DNA from: Sulfurimonadaceae bacterium
Lineage (GTDB): Bacteria; Campylobacterota; Campylobacteria; Campylobacterales; Sulfurimonadaceae
Direction of reading: 5' to 3'
NCBI GenBank assembly: GCA_030610325.1
Contig: JAUWRZ010000043.1
Span: forward strand, 1-10,146
Length of the DNA: 10,146 bases
The position numbers were made by a program, and so were the translations under genes. Within the stretch, counting starts at the first letter, position 1; the number at the start of each line of letters is the position of its first letter. A model generated the notes under the pieces. The model saw only the letters and a program-made list of their open reading frames with translations. It had not been told where the DNA came from and ran no database searches. Shown piece after piece: positions 1 to 7,681 of the stretch.

Positions 1-1176
<1,176 letters not shown>

Positions 1177-1207
1177 AGCTCTGTCTTTGAGCGTAATATA
1201 GTCAACA

Positions 1208-1222
1208 AGGCTAAAATAGCCT
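1208..1222 (-). other. Small inverted repeat in the thiC leader
   Basis: The minus strand reads AGGCTA-TTT-TAGCCT, a perfect 6-bp stem with a 3-nt loop, about 45 bases upstream of the thiC start and inside the predicted leader. No T-run follows, so it is not an intrinsic terminator. It could be a leader hairpin or an operator-like palindrome. It is short enough to be chance in AT-rich DNA. Confidence 0.25.
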
Positions 1223-1281
1223 CATGCTGTATGATCGATCTAAAAACTTTCAAGTAATTTTAAAATAGTGTGGATCATGCA

Positions 1282-1310
1282 CTTATAATAATGTATCTAT
1301 CTATTTTCAA
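1282..1310 (-). promoter_or_regulatory. Sigma70-type promoter of thiC
   Basis: On the minus strand TTGAAA (1310-1305) is followed by exactly 17 bases and TATAAG (1287-1282), a good match to the housekeeping consensus. Transcription would start near 1275, giving a leader of about 110 nt before the thiC start. It is the best-scoring promoter by eye in the divergent intergenic region. No experimental support is available. Confidence 0.6.
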
Positions 1311-1414
1311 GTCCAGTAAAAAACACTCTAGTACTTAGTTTGACAGCGTACCCATACTACTTAAAAAAGTAGAGAAATTTTACATAAACAAGATAAAAAA
1401 AAGCTTTTGGAGTG

Positions 1415-1420
1415 TATACT
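1415..1420 (+). promoter_or_regulatory. Candidate -10 box for the ispDF operon
   Basis: TATACT lies 33 bases before the ispDF start and downstream of A/T-rich runs (1391-1407). Promoters in Campylobacterota often have a strong -10 box with no clear -35 and an A/T-rich upstream region, which fits. No convincing -35 hexamer sits 16-18 bases upstream. A better-looking TTGACA at 1340-1345 has no matching -10. This is a tentative call. Confidence 0.35.
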
Positions 1421-1442
1421 TTCGTAACATTTTTTGAAAATT

Positions 1443-1447
1443 AGGAG
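1443..1447 (+). promoter_or_regulatory. Ribosome binding site that selects the TTG start of ispDF
   Basis: AGGAG lies five bases before the TTG at 1453-1455. There is no in-frame ATG close to this site, and the IspD core (LILLAAG) begins a few codons later. This supports TTG as the true start. Confidence 0.75.
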
Positions 1448-1452
1448 TCTTT

Positions 1453-2574
1453 TTGTCTGATTTGACGCTTATCCTCCTTGCTGCAGGTGATTCAAACCGC
1501 TTTGGACACCCTGTAAAAAAGCAGTGGCTACGCATAGACCATGACCCACTGTGGCAATTTGTTACAAATATGCTTCAAGAGAGTGCTCTCTTTGCCAAGA
1601 TCATCATCACGGCACACCCTGATGAAGTTACCTTTATGCACACTTATACCGATCACACTGTCGTCGCAGGTGGAGAGAGTAGACAAAAGTCGCTCCAAAA
1701 CGCGCTTGAACATGTCACTTCCCGGCATGTTCTGGTCACAGATACCGCCAGGGCCTGTATAGACACCTCCTTTATTGAGCATATCATCGCCCAAAAAGAT
1801 AAGGCTGACTGTATCGTCCCCTATCTCTCCGTGACAGATACTGTGGTCTATGGTGACACGACTATCGAACGAGATGATGTCAAACGTATACAGACCCCCC
1901 AACTCTCACTCACGGACTCCTTACGAAAAGCCCTTCAGACCGATACCCAGTACTCCGATGAGAGCAGTGCCATCAAGGCTTTGGGTGGTAGTCGTCACTA
2001 TGTCAAAGGGCATGAGGATGCCCATAAGCTCACCTACCTCTCAGACCTGAAAAAGTTGCCGTGCCTTAAAGGACCAGCGACCACGACACTAAGCGGAAAC
2101 GGCTTTGATGTCCATGCATTTGAAGACGCTAAAGTAATGGTACTCGGCGGGGTGAAGATCGATTCCTCTTTTGGTTTTAAGGCGCACAGTGACGGTGATG
2201 TCGCTATCCATGCACTCATCGATGCACTTCTTGGAGCTGCAGGACTGGGTGACATCGGTATGCTCTTCCCTGACAGTGACGATGAGTATAAAGATATAGA
2301 CTCGAAGCTCCTGCTCGAGAAGACCGTTCTGACACTCCATCAGCTGGGGTTTGTCATCATCAATGCAGACATCACGATAACTGCACAGACACCACGTTTG
2401 GCCAAGTATAAAGAGAGCATGCGTAAAGTACTTGCTTCTCTGCTTCACATCCCACCATCACGTATGAACGTAAAAGCGACTACGACTGAGGGACTAGGCT
2501 TTGTAGGCCGAAAAGAAGGCGTTGCTGTCATAGCGACTGCCTCATTAAACTATTTTGATTGGACGAGTGAATGA
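1453..2574 (+). CDS. ispDF: Bifunctional IspD/IspF: MEP cytidylyltransferase and MECDP synthase
   Basis: The protein carries two steps of the MEP isoprenoid pathway in the cytoplasm. The IspD half joins CTP to MEP, and the IspF half cyclises CDP-ME 2-phosphate to MECDP with loss of CMP. Residues 1 to about 205 are IspD, with the nucleotide loop AAGDSNRFG (10-18), K22/K23, and GGESRQKSL (73-81). The usual HDAARP motif is altered to TDTARA, but the Asp (D97) and Arg (R100) remain. Residues from about 213 to 373 are IspF, with metal ligands D219 and H221 in FDVHAF, H253 in the HSDGD...H segment, LGDIGMLFPD, and the C-terminal VKATTTEGLGFVGR motif. The 373-residue length fits the fused form typical of Campylobacterota and alpha-proteobacteria. 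It starts at TTG with a good Shine-Dalgarno sequence. Its stop overlaps the next gene by ATGA, so the two are probably translationally coupled. Confidence 0.96.
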   Translation: MSDLTLILLAAGDSNRFGHPVKKQWLRIDHDPLWQFVTNMLQESALFAKIIITAHPDEVTFMHTYTDHTVVAGGESRQKSLQNALEHVTSRHVLVTDTARACIDTSFIEHIIAQKDKADCIVPYLSVTDTVVYGDTTIERDDVKRIQTPQLSLTDSLRKALQTDTQYSDESSAIKALGGSRHYVKGHEDAHKLTYLSDLKKLPCLKGPATTTLSGNGFDVHAFEDAKVMVLGGVKIDSSFGFKAHSDGDVAIHALIDALLGAAGLGDIGMLFPDSDDEYKDIDSKLLLEKTVLTLHQLGFVIINADITITAQTPRLAKYKESMRKVLASLLHIPPSRMNVKATTTEGLGFVGRKEGVAVIATASLNYFDWTSE

Positions 2575-3458
2575 AGATATTGATTATTGAGAATGAGATC
2601 TACCTGGCACAAAGTATCGCTACCAAACTGGGTGAACTTGGACATATCTGTGATATGAGTAGCTCGACTAAAGATGCACTCAAAGGTGTCGCCTATGATG
2701 TCGTCCTGCTCTCGACCAGTATCAACGGTCAGGACTTCTACCCTGTCATCGATGCCTATAAAGGTTCTATCATCATATTGATGGTCGCCTATATCAGTAA
2801 TGACACCGTTTCCAAACCTCTTAAGGCCGGTGCAAAAGACTATATACTTAAACCATTTATGATCGAAGAGCTGATCAGAAAGATCGAACACTTTCAGGAT
2901 TATGAACGACTCAAACGCCAGAACCAGGCTTATGAGCGCTACCTGGACTATACATTCGATGCTGTCGATATCGAACAGGACCTTGACAAACTGGAATCAC
3001 CACTCTTTATCTCCAGTAATTTTCAAAAATACTCCGATGCCTTTGCCTTTAAATACGCCAATCATCAGAACCGCTCACTGCACTTCATCACCCTCTCATC
3101 AGCCAAAGCACTCAATGAGATAGCTTCTATACCCAATAACTCCATCCTCTATATCTGTGATTTTCAGACGCTTAAGAAAGGTGATAGAAAACCATTTATG
3201 GAGCTTATCACATCAAGGGATGTGATCATCTCCAGTACTGATACCATCGAGGGGATCGATCATGATGTCATCGAGATCAAAAGTGAGAACAATGTCTTTG
3301 AACAGGGCGATATTCTGCCTATCGAGGACTATGTCAAATATATCGTCTTAAACTATCAGCACAAGTTCCCCGATACTGAACTCTCCAAAAAGCTGGGGAT
3401 CTCTCGCAAAAGTCTTTGGGAAAAGCGAAAAAAATATGGCATCATCAAGAAAAAATAA
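2571..3458 (+). CDS. Atypical orphan response regulator, HP1021 type
   Basis: This 295-residue regulator has three parts. Residues 1-115 are a receiver-like domain, about 140-250 are a central region with no Walker motifs, and 270-295 are a Fis-type helix-turn-helix (ELSKKLGISRKSLWEKRKKYG). The receiver lacks the phospho-acceptor: the usual LLD reads LLS (S48), and the acidic pocket reads E7-N8-E9 with Asn in place of one Asp. The lysine K94 of the KPF motif is kept. This matches H. pylori HP1021, an essential-like orphan regulator known to carry Ser at this place, to bind the origin of replication and to act without phosphorylation. The ispDF neighbour is also the same. HP1021 has been described as redox-responsive through cysteines; only C27 and C196 are present here. 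The gene overlaps ispDF by 4 nt and the Sat-like gene by 23 nt. Orthology is inferred from domain layout, the Asp-to-Ser change and synteny. No sensor kinase is nearby. Confidence 0.85.
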   Translation: MKILIIENEIYLAQSIATKLGELGHICDMSSSTKDALKGVAYDVVLLSTSINGQDFYPVIDAYKGSIIILMVAYISNDTVSKPLKAGAKDYILKPFMIEELIRKIEHFQDYERLKRQNQAYERYLDYTFDAVDIEQDLDKLESPLFISSNFQKYSDAFAFKYANHQNRSLHFITLSSAKALNEIASIPNNSILYICDFQTLKKGDRKPFMELITSRDVIISSTDTIEGIDHDVIEIKSENNVFEQGDILPIEDYVKYIVLNYQHKFPDTELSKKLGISRKSLWEKRKKYGIIKKK

Positions 3459-4629
3459 GACCCTCTTCATAGACAGTGAGGCAGTATCAGCACTCACCCT
3501 TCTTAAAGCCGGCCTGCTTGACCCGGTCAAAGAGCTCTATAACAGTAAAGAAGCCGTAGAGGCCTTCAAGACAGGTCTACTTAATGGAAGTACCTTTCCT
3601 TTCCCTTTTCTTCTGGCGCCAAGCGGGAAACGTAATCAGGAGACCCTACGTAGTATCAAAAAAGACGAATCCCTTGATCTCATCACCCACGGCAATAAAA
3701 AAGTAGGCAAGATCAAAGTAGACGAAGTCTTCTCTATCGATGTCCAGGAACGCCTTCGCCAGATCTATGGGACAGACGACTCTTCACATCCGGGTGTCGC
3801 CTCCACAAAGAAACGCCTTGGACACTACTCTGTGGCTGGAAGCTACACCATAGACACTTCCCCGCTGGAGAAGATAAAGAAGAGTATAGCTGATGCGAAA
3901 GTACGCATAGGAGCACAACACACCACCGCTATCATGATGGCAGCAAACCCACTGCATCGTGCCCATGAACGCCTGATAAGACAGACGCTTGAGCGAACTG
4001 ATCTCATAGTCATCTTTCTACTCAAACCCTACAACAACACCGACCTTGCCTACGACCTCCGACATGATGTGATGGACTATTTTATAGATAATTTTCTACC
4101 TCAAAACAGAGTCATCATCATCACACTTGAGAACAGCTATCTATTTGCCGGTTCCAATGAGGTGATCATCGATGCCATCGTCGCTGACAATTACGGATGT
4201 GACAAGTTGATGATAGGACAGAACCATGCCGGTGTAGGCATGTACTACGACAGTAATGCAAACCACTCAGTCATCGATCATCTTAAAGGCATAGATATAG
4301 ACATTGAGATCGCCTCAGAATATGTCTATTGTGATCAATGCACTACACTTGTAAGTACCAAGACCTGTCCGCACGGGCAGCATCACCACATCTCCTACCA
4401 CTCAGACTCGATATTGGAGCTGATGAAGACAGGTATCCTGCCACCGGCAGTGCTGATGCGTAAAGAGATATCCTCGATCATATTATCTAGACTCTTTCCA
4501 GAGCGTTTTGAGAACATCGAAAAACTCTATAATGCCATCATGCCGGGTCAGGGACTTATCGAAGAGCACTCAGAGAACGACTTCTACAGTGAGCTGATGA
4601 AACTCTATCAGACGACATCACTGACTTGA
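3436..4629 (+). CDS. Sulfate adenylyltransferase-family protein with altered active-site motifs
   Basis: By overall sequence this is a member of the Sat (ATP sulfurylase) family, 397 residues as expected for a bacterial Sat without an APS kinase domain. It has an N-terminal PUA-like region (about 1-155), the nucleotidyltransferase core (about 160-290) and a zinc ribbon (C299, C302, C311 and a following His). The phosphate-binding NPLHRAHE (171-178) is intact. Other hallmarks are not. QTRNP reads MAANP (168-172), losing the Gln and Arg that contact sulfate. GRDHAG reads GQNHAG (261-266). The SGTxxR motif reads HSDSIL (322-327). ATP binding therefore looks possible, but sulfate activation is doubtful. 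From memory Campylobacter jejuni has a related gene in the same place (Cj1609), although it does not assimilate sulfate. The ATG lies inside the regulator gene with no strong Shine-Dalgarno sequence, which suggests coupled translation. I leave out the symbol sat because the reaction is uncertain. Confidence 0.85.
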   Translation: MASSRKNKTLFIDSEAVSALTLLKAGLLDPVKELYNSKEAVEAFKTGLLNGSTFPFPFLLAPSGKRNQETLRSIKKDESLDLITHGNKKVGKIKVDEVFSIDVQERLRQIYGTDDSSHPGVASTKKRLGHYSVAGSYTIDTSPLEKIKKSIADAKVRIGAQHTTAIMMAANPLHRAHERLIRQTLERTDLIVIFLLKPYNNTDLAYDLRHDVMDYFIDNFLPQNRVIIITLENSYLFAGSNEVIIDAIVADNYGCDKLMIGQNHAGVGMYYDSNANHSVIDHLKGIDIDIEIASEYVYCDQCTTLVSTKTCPHGQHHHISYHSDSILELMKTGILPPAVLMRKEISSIILSRLFPERFENIEKLYNAIMPGQGLIEEHSENDFYSELMKLYQTTSLT

Positions 4630-4720
4630 GGACACCTCTAATAAAGAGTATCAAAAGGCTACGTCGACTTCTACTGACGGCTCTCTTATATACCTATCTA
4701 TAAACAGTACAAGGAATAAA

Positions 4721-5227
4721 ATGAATTGGTTTTTTATCACCGTCGGTTACAGCGGACTCTTTCCAAAGGCTCCTGGTACGGTCGGGACGATCGTCTCGCT
4801 TCCTTTTGGTGTAGCTATCCTGGCTTATTTCGGTTCCCAGACACTTTTTCTGGCTGCTCTCTTAATGGCGGTCGCCGGAATAAAAGCTATCGACAAATAT
4901 GAGAAAAAGAGCGCTATCCATGATGATAAACGTATTGTCATCGATGAGCTGGCCGGTATGTGGATAGCACTTGCTATCGCTCCCGCAGTAGCCTTTAGTA
5001 TGGATGAGCTTATGGTATGGGAAAATGGGCTGGCAATACAGATCGTACTCAGCTTCATCCTCTTTAGGTACTTCGATATAAAGAAACCTTCTATTATAGG
5101 CCGCATAGACCGTGAAGCAAAAGGGGGTATAGGTGTCATGGGTGATGATGTGATAGCCGGCTTTGCAGCAGGGATCTCCAGTGCTATCGTCTGGCAAGTG
5201 ATCCTCAAAGTGCAGACACTCCTCTAG
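4721..5227 (+). CDS. pgpA: Phosphatidylglycerophosphatase A
   Basis: PgpA removes the phosphate from phosphatidylglycerophosphate to give phosphatidylglycerol at the inner membrane. The 168-residue protein has the family signatures in order: GLFPKAPGTVGT (about 12-23), IVIDELAGMWIA (about 72-83), FRYFDIKKP (about 114-122) and GVMGDDVIAG (near 139-148). The conserved acidic residues expected to bind the metal are present. Hydrophobic stretches at about 24-52, 80-92 and 104-115 fit a small multi-span membrane protein, and the C-terminal 145-162 segment is also hydrophobic. AAGGA (4711-4715) lies five bases before the ATG. The 91-nt gap after the Sat-like gene holds A/T-rich -10-like hexamers (TTATAT at 4686, TATAAA at 4699) but no clear -35, so it may share the upstream transcript or have a weak promoter of its own. 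Confidence 0.95.
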   Translation: MNWFFITVGYSGLFPKAPGTVGTIVSLPFGVAILAYFGSQTLFLAALLMAVAGIKAIDKYEKKSAIHDDKRIVIDELAGMWIALAIAPAVAFSMDELMVWENGLAIQIVLSFILFRYFDIKKPSIIGRIDREAKGGIGVMGDDVIAGFAAGISSAIVWQVILKVQTLL

Positions 5228-5235
5228 AGAGTGTC
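5215..5235. terminator. Hairpin between convergent genes (possible bidirectional terminator)
   Basis: GACACTC, a 7-nt loop CTCTAGA, and GAGTGTC form a perfect 7-bp stem that spans the pgpA stop codon. It lies between two convergent transcription units. Neither side has a clean T-run (the plus strand has only CTTTCAATTTC further on), so intrinsic termination is uncertain. It may simply stabilise a 3' end. Confidence 0.4.
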
Positions 5236-5269
5236 CACAGTCCGGGAGTGACCTTTCAATTTCTGAAGA

Positions 5270-5797
5270 TCAGTTCGAGTCTGGTGTCCCCATAGACATC
5301 GGCTCTATCGTAGGGTCAAACTCCTCGAAGTCCTCGACTATCTGATCGAACATCTTCTGTGTCTTTCTTACCTTGATCGTAAAACCGTCGAAAGTCGGCT
5401 TGGAAGCAGGGAATGCCTCAGAGAGCTCTTTATAGATAAGGACACGGCCATCAAGGTGTTTGTTAAACTCCGTAAAGGCATCACTCAGGTACTGACGCTT
5501 TGTCGTATGGCGAAAGAGCGCCTTTATCATCTTCTTGCGCTCTTTTATCGGTAGACTCTCATCGATGGCTTCAGCGACACGTTTGATATCCATTCTTGAG
5601 AGATATACACCACTACTGACCGGGGCCAACAATCTGGTAGAGATCTCATCTACAAAGGACGGTACCGGCTCATCATCGACCTCGTCTCCACTGTCTCGAC
5701 CAGCTGTATGTTCCGCCTCAGGGTCAGTCGTACACTTCTGTCTGACAAACTTATCAAACTCCGCTTTGAGTTCATCTATCTCAAGATTTGATTTCAT
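5270..5797 (-). CDS. Hypothetical protein, last gene of the molybdoenzyme accessory cluster
   Basis: I do not recognise this 175-residue protein. It is soluble in appearance, with no signal peptide or membrane segment. It begins with a charged helix-like stretch (MKSNLEIDELKAEFDKFV) and then a low-complexity acidic linker (about 24-45, rich in D and E). A predicted helical, basic middle (about 65-115, including KERKKMIKALFRHTTKRQ) follows, and the C-terminus is acidic (FEEFDP). There is a single Cys, no nucleotide-binding motif and no CxxC. AAGGAG lies upstream of the ATG, whose ATGA overlaps the stop of the AroE-like gene by 4 nt, so translation is probably coupled. Position suggests an assembly, scaffold or regulatory role for the molybdoenzyme, but nothing in the sequence states a function. 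The reading frame and context make it a real gene. Confidence 0.8.
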   Translation of the reverse strand: MKSNLEIDELKAEFDKFVRQKCTTDPEAEHTAGRDSGDEVDDEPVPSFVDEISTRLLAPVSSGVYLSRMDIKRVAEAIDESLPIKERKKMIKALFRHTTKRQYLSDAFTEFNKHLDGRVLIYKELSEAFPASKPTFDGFTIKVRKTQKMFDQIVEDFEEFDPTIEPMSMGTPDSN

Positions 5798-6582
5798 CTA
5801 CTCTCCTTCTTCCAAATAGTATAAGCACTTTCCGTAAGATATGCAAGCATATCCTCATAACCCATATAGGCACTTGTCGCAGCACTCTTAAAGAGCGAGA
5901 GATGCTGTTCAAGATCGATCATCAACGGCGCTGGTACAATAGGTATCTCACCGGTACCCTTAAGTGTCGAAGCGTTTATTGCTGCTTCACAACCACTGAG
6001 ATCAGCCCCTGTCTCATCCATCACACGTTCAATATCGAATGTGATGTCTTTCGCTCTATCCCCAAGGCCCTGTGTCAGTGCCAGACAGGACTCTATGCGG
6101 TCATTGAACAAGACCACTCTCTCTACATCACACTCTGATATATGCCAAAGCAGGGACTTCGCCAGTGCACCACTGCCCAAGATAGCCAGTGATCTGACCT
6201 CTCGCTCTTTTAGCACTCTGACTAAGGCTCGGCCGATCAAGATCTCACCTATCAGCCTCCCCTCTTCTACATGTAAGATGTCACAAAAACCACAAGCACG
6301 CACTTCACTGCTCTGCTCATCAAGGATCTCGACTACTTCGTGACGATACTCAGGAGCGAACGCTACACCGTTTAACTGCGCCTTTCTCAGGTTAGTAACG
6401 GTAAAGTAGAGGTCATCGGGACGGATGTTCATCGGAATGATCATCGCATCATCCCCGTTGGCTTTAAACTGCTTGTTCAGCATCACACTAAAGCGATCAG
6501 ATGTCGCTTTCTCACCTATAAATCCGTAGAGACTTGTCTGTGCTGTTATCTGGTTCGCTTCGTTCATACTTGCTTCATTCAT
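5794..6582 (-). CDS. Shikimate dehydrogenase-fold protein lacking the catalytic Lys and Asp
   Basis: The 262-residue protein resembles AroE in layout. It has an N-terminal substrate-domain region (about 17-110), a dinucleotide-binding loop ILGSGALAKSLL (134-145), an INAS segment (202-205) where AroE has INAT, and a C-terminal MLAYLTESAYTIW helix where AroE has ML..Q...F..W. The residues that make AroE work are missing. The NVTxPxK segment reads VAFAPEYR (73-80), with no catalytic Lys. The NTDxxG segment reads IGEILIG (111-117), with Glu where the Asp would be. The C-terminal Gln is Leu. A shikimate pathway role is therefore unlikely; a redox or NAD(P)-sensing role, or a structural one, is inference. 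The start at 6582 overlaps the Fe-S gene by 8 nt. A second in-frame ATG at codon 6 is an alternative start. The downstream overlap with the unknown gene is ATGA. Confidence 0.75.
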   Translation of the reverse strand: MNEASMNEANQITAQTSLYGFIGEKATSDRFSVMLNKQFKANGDDAMIIPMNIRPDDLYFTVTNLRKAQLNGVAFAPEYRHEVVEILDEQSSEVRACGFCDILHVEEGRLIGEILIGRALVRVLKEREVRSLAILGSGALAKSLLWHISECDVERVVLFNDRIESCLALTQGLGDRAKDITFDIERVMDETGADLSGCEAAINASTLKGTGEIPIVPAPLMIDLEQHLSLFKSAATSAYMGYEDMLAYLTESAYTIWKKESR

Positions 6583-7681
6583 CGACTATCCCCCATAGGT
6601 CTCTGGCCTCTTGTTCCTCTATCTCACAGCGGTAACAGAGCCTTTTACCTTTTAAAGCTGCGTACGGTGTGCCACACTCATCACACTGCCGTATCTTGAA
6701 CGTGGCAAGACGCTGGATCACCGGTTCGAAGAACTCCTTGATACTATACGAATCCGACAGTGTCAGACACTCCGGCTCGCACACATCATGACAGAGATGG
6801 CACTTTACACACATCAATGGGTCAAAATCGATCTTTGAGTTCTTCATATCACTGCTCAGTGCACCGGTCGGACAGACTCGGTAACACATCTGACAAGCTG
6901 TACAACTATCTGCATCGAGTAGTTTTTGAGATGTGAACGAGAGCTCATTGGCATCGACTACATGGTAGGTAGAGGGCTTCTCTACTCGTTTAAGCGCCGT
7001 AAAGAGTAATTTACGTTTATCGCTTATACCCTTATTGCGCATCTTCTGAATATCTTCACTGCCTAAAGTATGCTCCAAGCGTTCATCTGTCGCGACCTCG
7101 ACCTCACGTTCAAAGTCACTTTTTACTTTGACAGCATTTTTTAGAGTGAAGGCACCAAAAAAGCCGCGCCGACCACTCTTCTGCTCGTTTTGCGAAGCGT
7201 CTTCCTCATAGCGGATATCCTTAAGTGTGACACTCCCATCGATCTCCATCGCTTCAAGCAGATAATCCGCCTCTTCCGCATTGGCTCTTATCTGAGGTTC
7301 ACAGGTAGACGCGACTGCACACCCGCTGCAGTGTCCCATATCCAGGAGCAGCTCCCCTTTAAGTGATGCCAGTGCAATAAGATGTTCGACATTTAGCACA
7401 GAGATACAAGGCAGGTTCTTGCGACACGAGAGTAAGTTCTCCTCCTCAGCCGCAAACTCGAAAAAGAACTCAGTCACACTAAACTCGTCGAGCTTTAAAG
7501 CCTCTGTCGGACAGACACCTACACAGCCACCACAGCCCACACACTCAGAAAGGTTGATAGAGGGGAGCATCTCTGTGATCTTGATAGCTTCTGTAGGACA
7601 GATGACTTCACAAAGCGTACAGGTGCTCTCTTTGGACGCGGCACGTACACAACTTCCAGCGTTAAGAGTGATCCCTGCCAT
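6575..7681 (-). CDS. Multi-cluster 4Fe-4S ferredoxin-type protein with C-terminal zinc-ribbon-like motif
   Basis: This 368-residue cytoplasmic protein probably carries electrons to or helps assemble the neighbouring molybdoenzyme. Residues 11-58 hold two cluster motifs. The first has wide spacing (C11, C21, C24, C28-Pro) and the second is canonical (C47, C50, C53, C57-Pro). The middle region has C86/C92 and C118, C121, C127 in a pattern like the MvhD-type domain (hCxxxxPC...GxCxGC). Residues 145-250 are charged with no cysteine. Two further clusters follow: C260, C263, C266, C270-Pro and C291, C294, C297, C301, with C305 nearby. The C-terminus has CDEC (333-336) and CYRC (349-352), a likely zinc ribbon. 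There is no signal peptide or Tat motif. Its start codon shares one base with the torD stop (TAATG), and its end overlaps the AroE-like gene by 8 nt. Similar proteins sit beside formate dehydrogenase and other molybdoenzyme genes in Campylobacterota. Confidence 0.88.
   Translation of the reverse strand: MAGITLNAGSCVRAASKESTCTLCEVICPTEAIKITEMLPSINLSECVGCGGCVGVCPTEALKLDEFSVTEFFFEFAAEEENLLSCRKNLPCISVLNVEHLIALASLKGELLLDMGHCSGCAVASTCEPQIRANAEEADYLLEAMEIDGSVTLKDIRYEEDASQNEQKSGRRGFFGAFTLKNAVKVKSDFEREVEVATDERLEHTLGSEDIQKMRNKGISDKRKLLFTALKRVEKPSTYHVVDANELSFTSQKLLDADSCTACQMCYRVCPTGALSSDMKNSKIDFDPLMCVKCHLCHDVCEPECLTLSDSYSIKEFFEPVIQRLATFKIRQCDECGTPYAALKGKRLCYRCEIEEQEARDLWGIVDE

Noticed and set aside
1340..1345. 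TTGACA as a -35 box for ispDF
   Set aside because: At 16-18 bases downstream there is only an A-run and no TATAAT-like hexamer. The site also lies over 100 bases from the start codon.
1357..1372. Inverted repeat CTACTT-AAAA-AAGTAG
   Set aside because: The stem is 6 bp of mostly A/T pairs in AT-rich intergenic DNA, with no T-run for a terminator and no second copy to suggest an operator.
4627..4637. GAGG-ACA-CCTC hairpin at the end of the Sat-like gene
   Set aside because: The stem is only 4 bp with no T-run; it is too weak to call a terminator.
5794..6582. Calling this gene aroE (shikimate dehydrogenase)
   Set aside because: The catalytic Lys and Asp and the substrate-binding Gln are missing, and the neighbours belong to a molybdoenzyme cluster, so the standard function is not supported.
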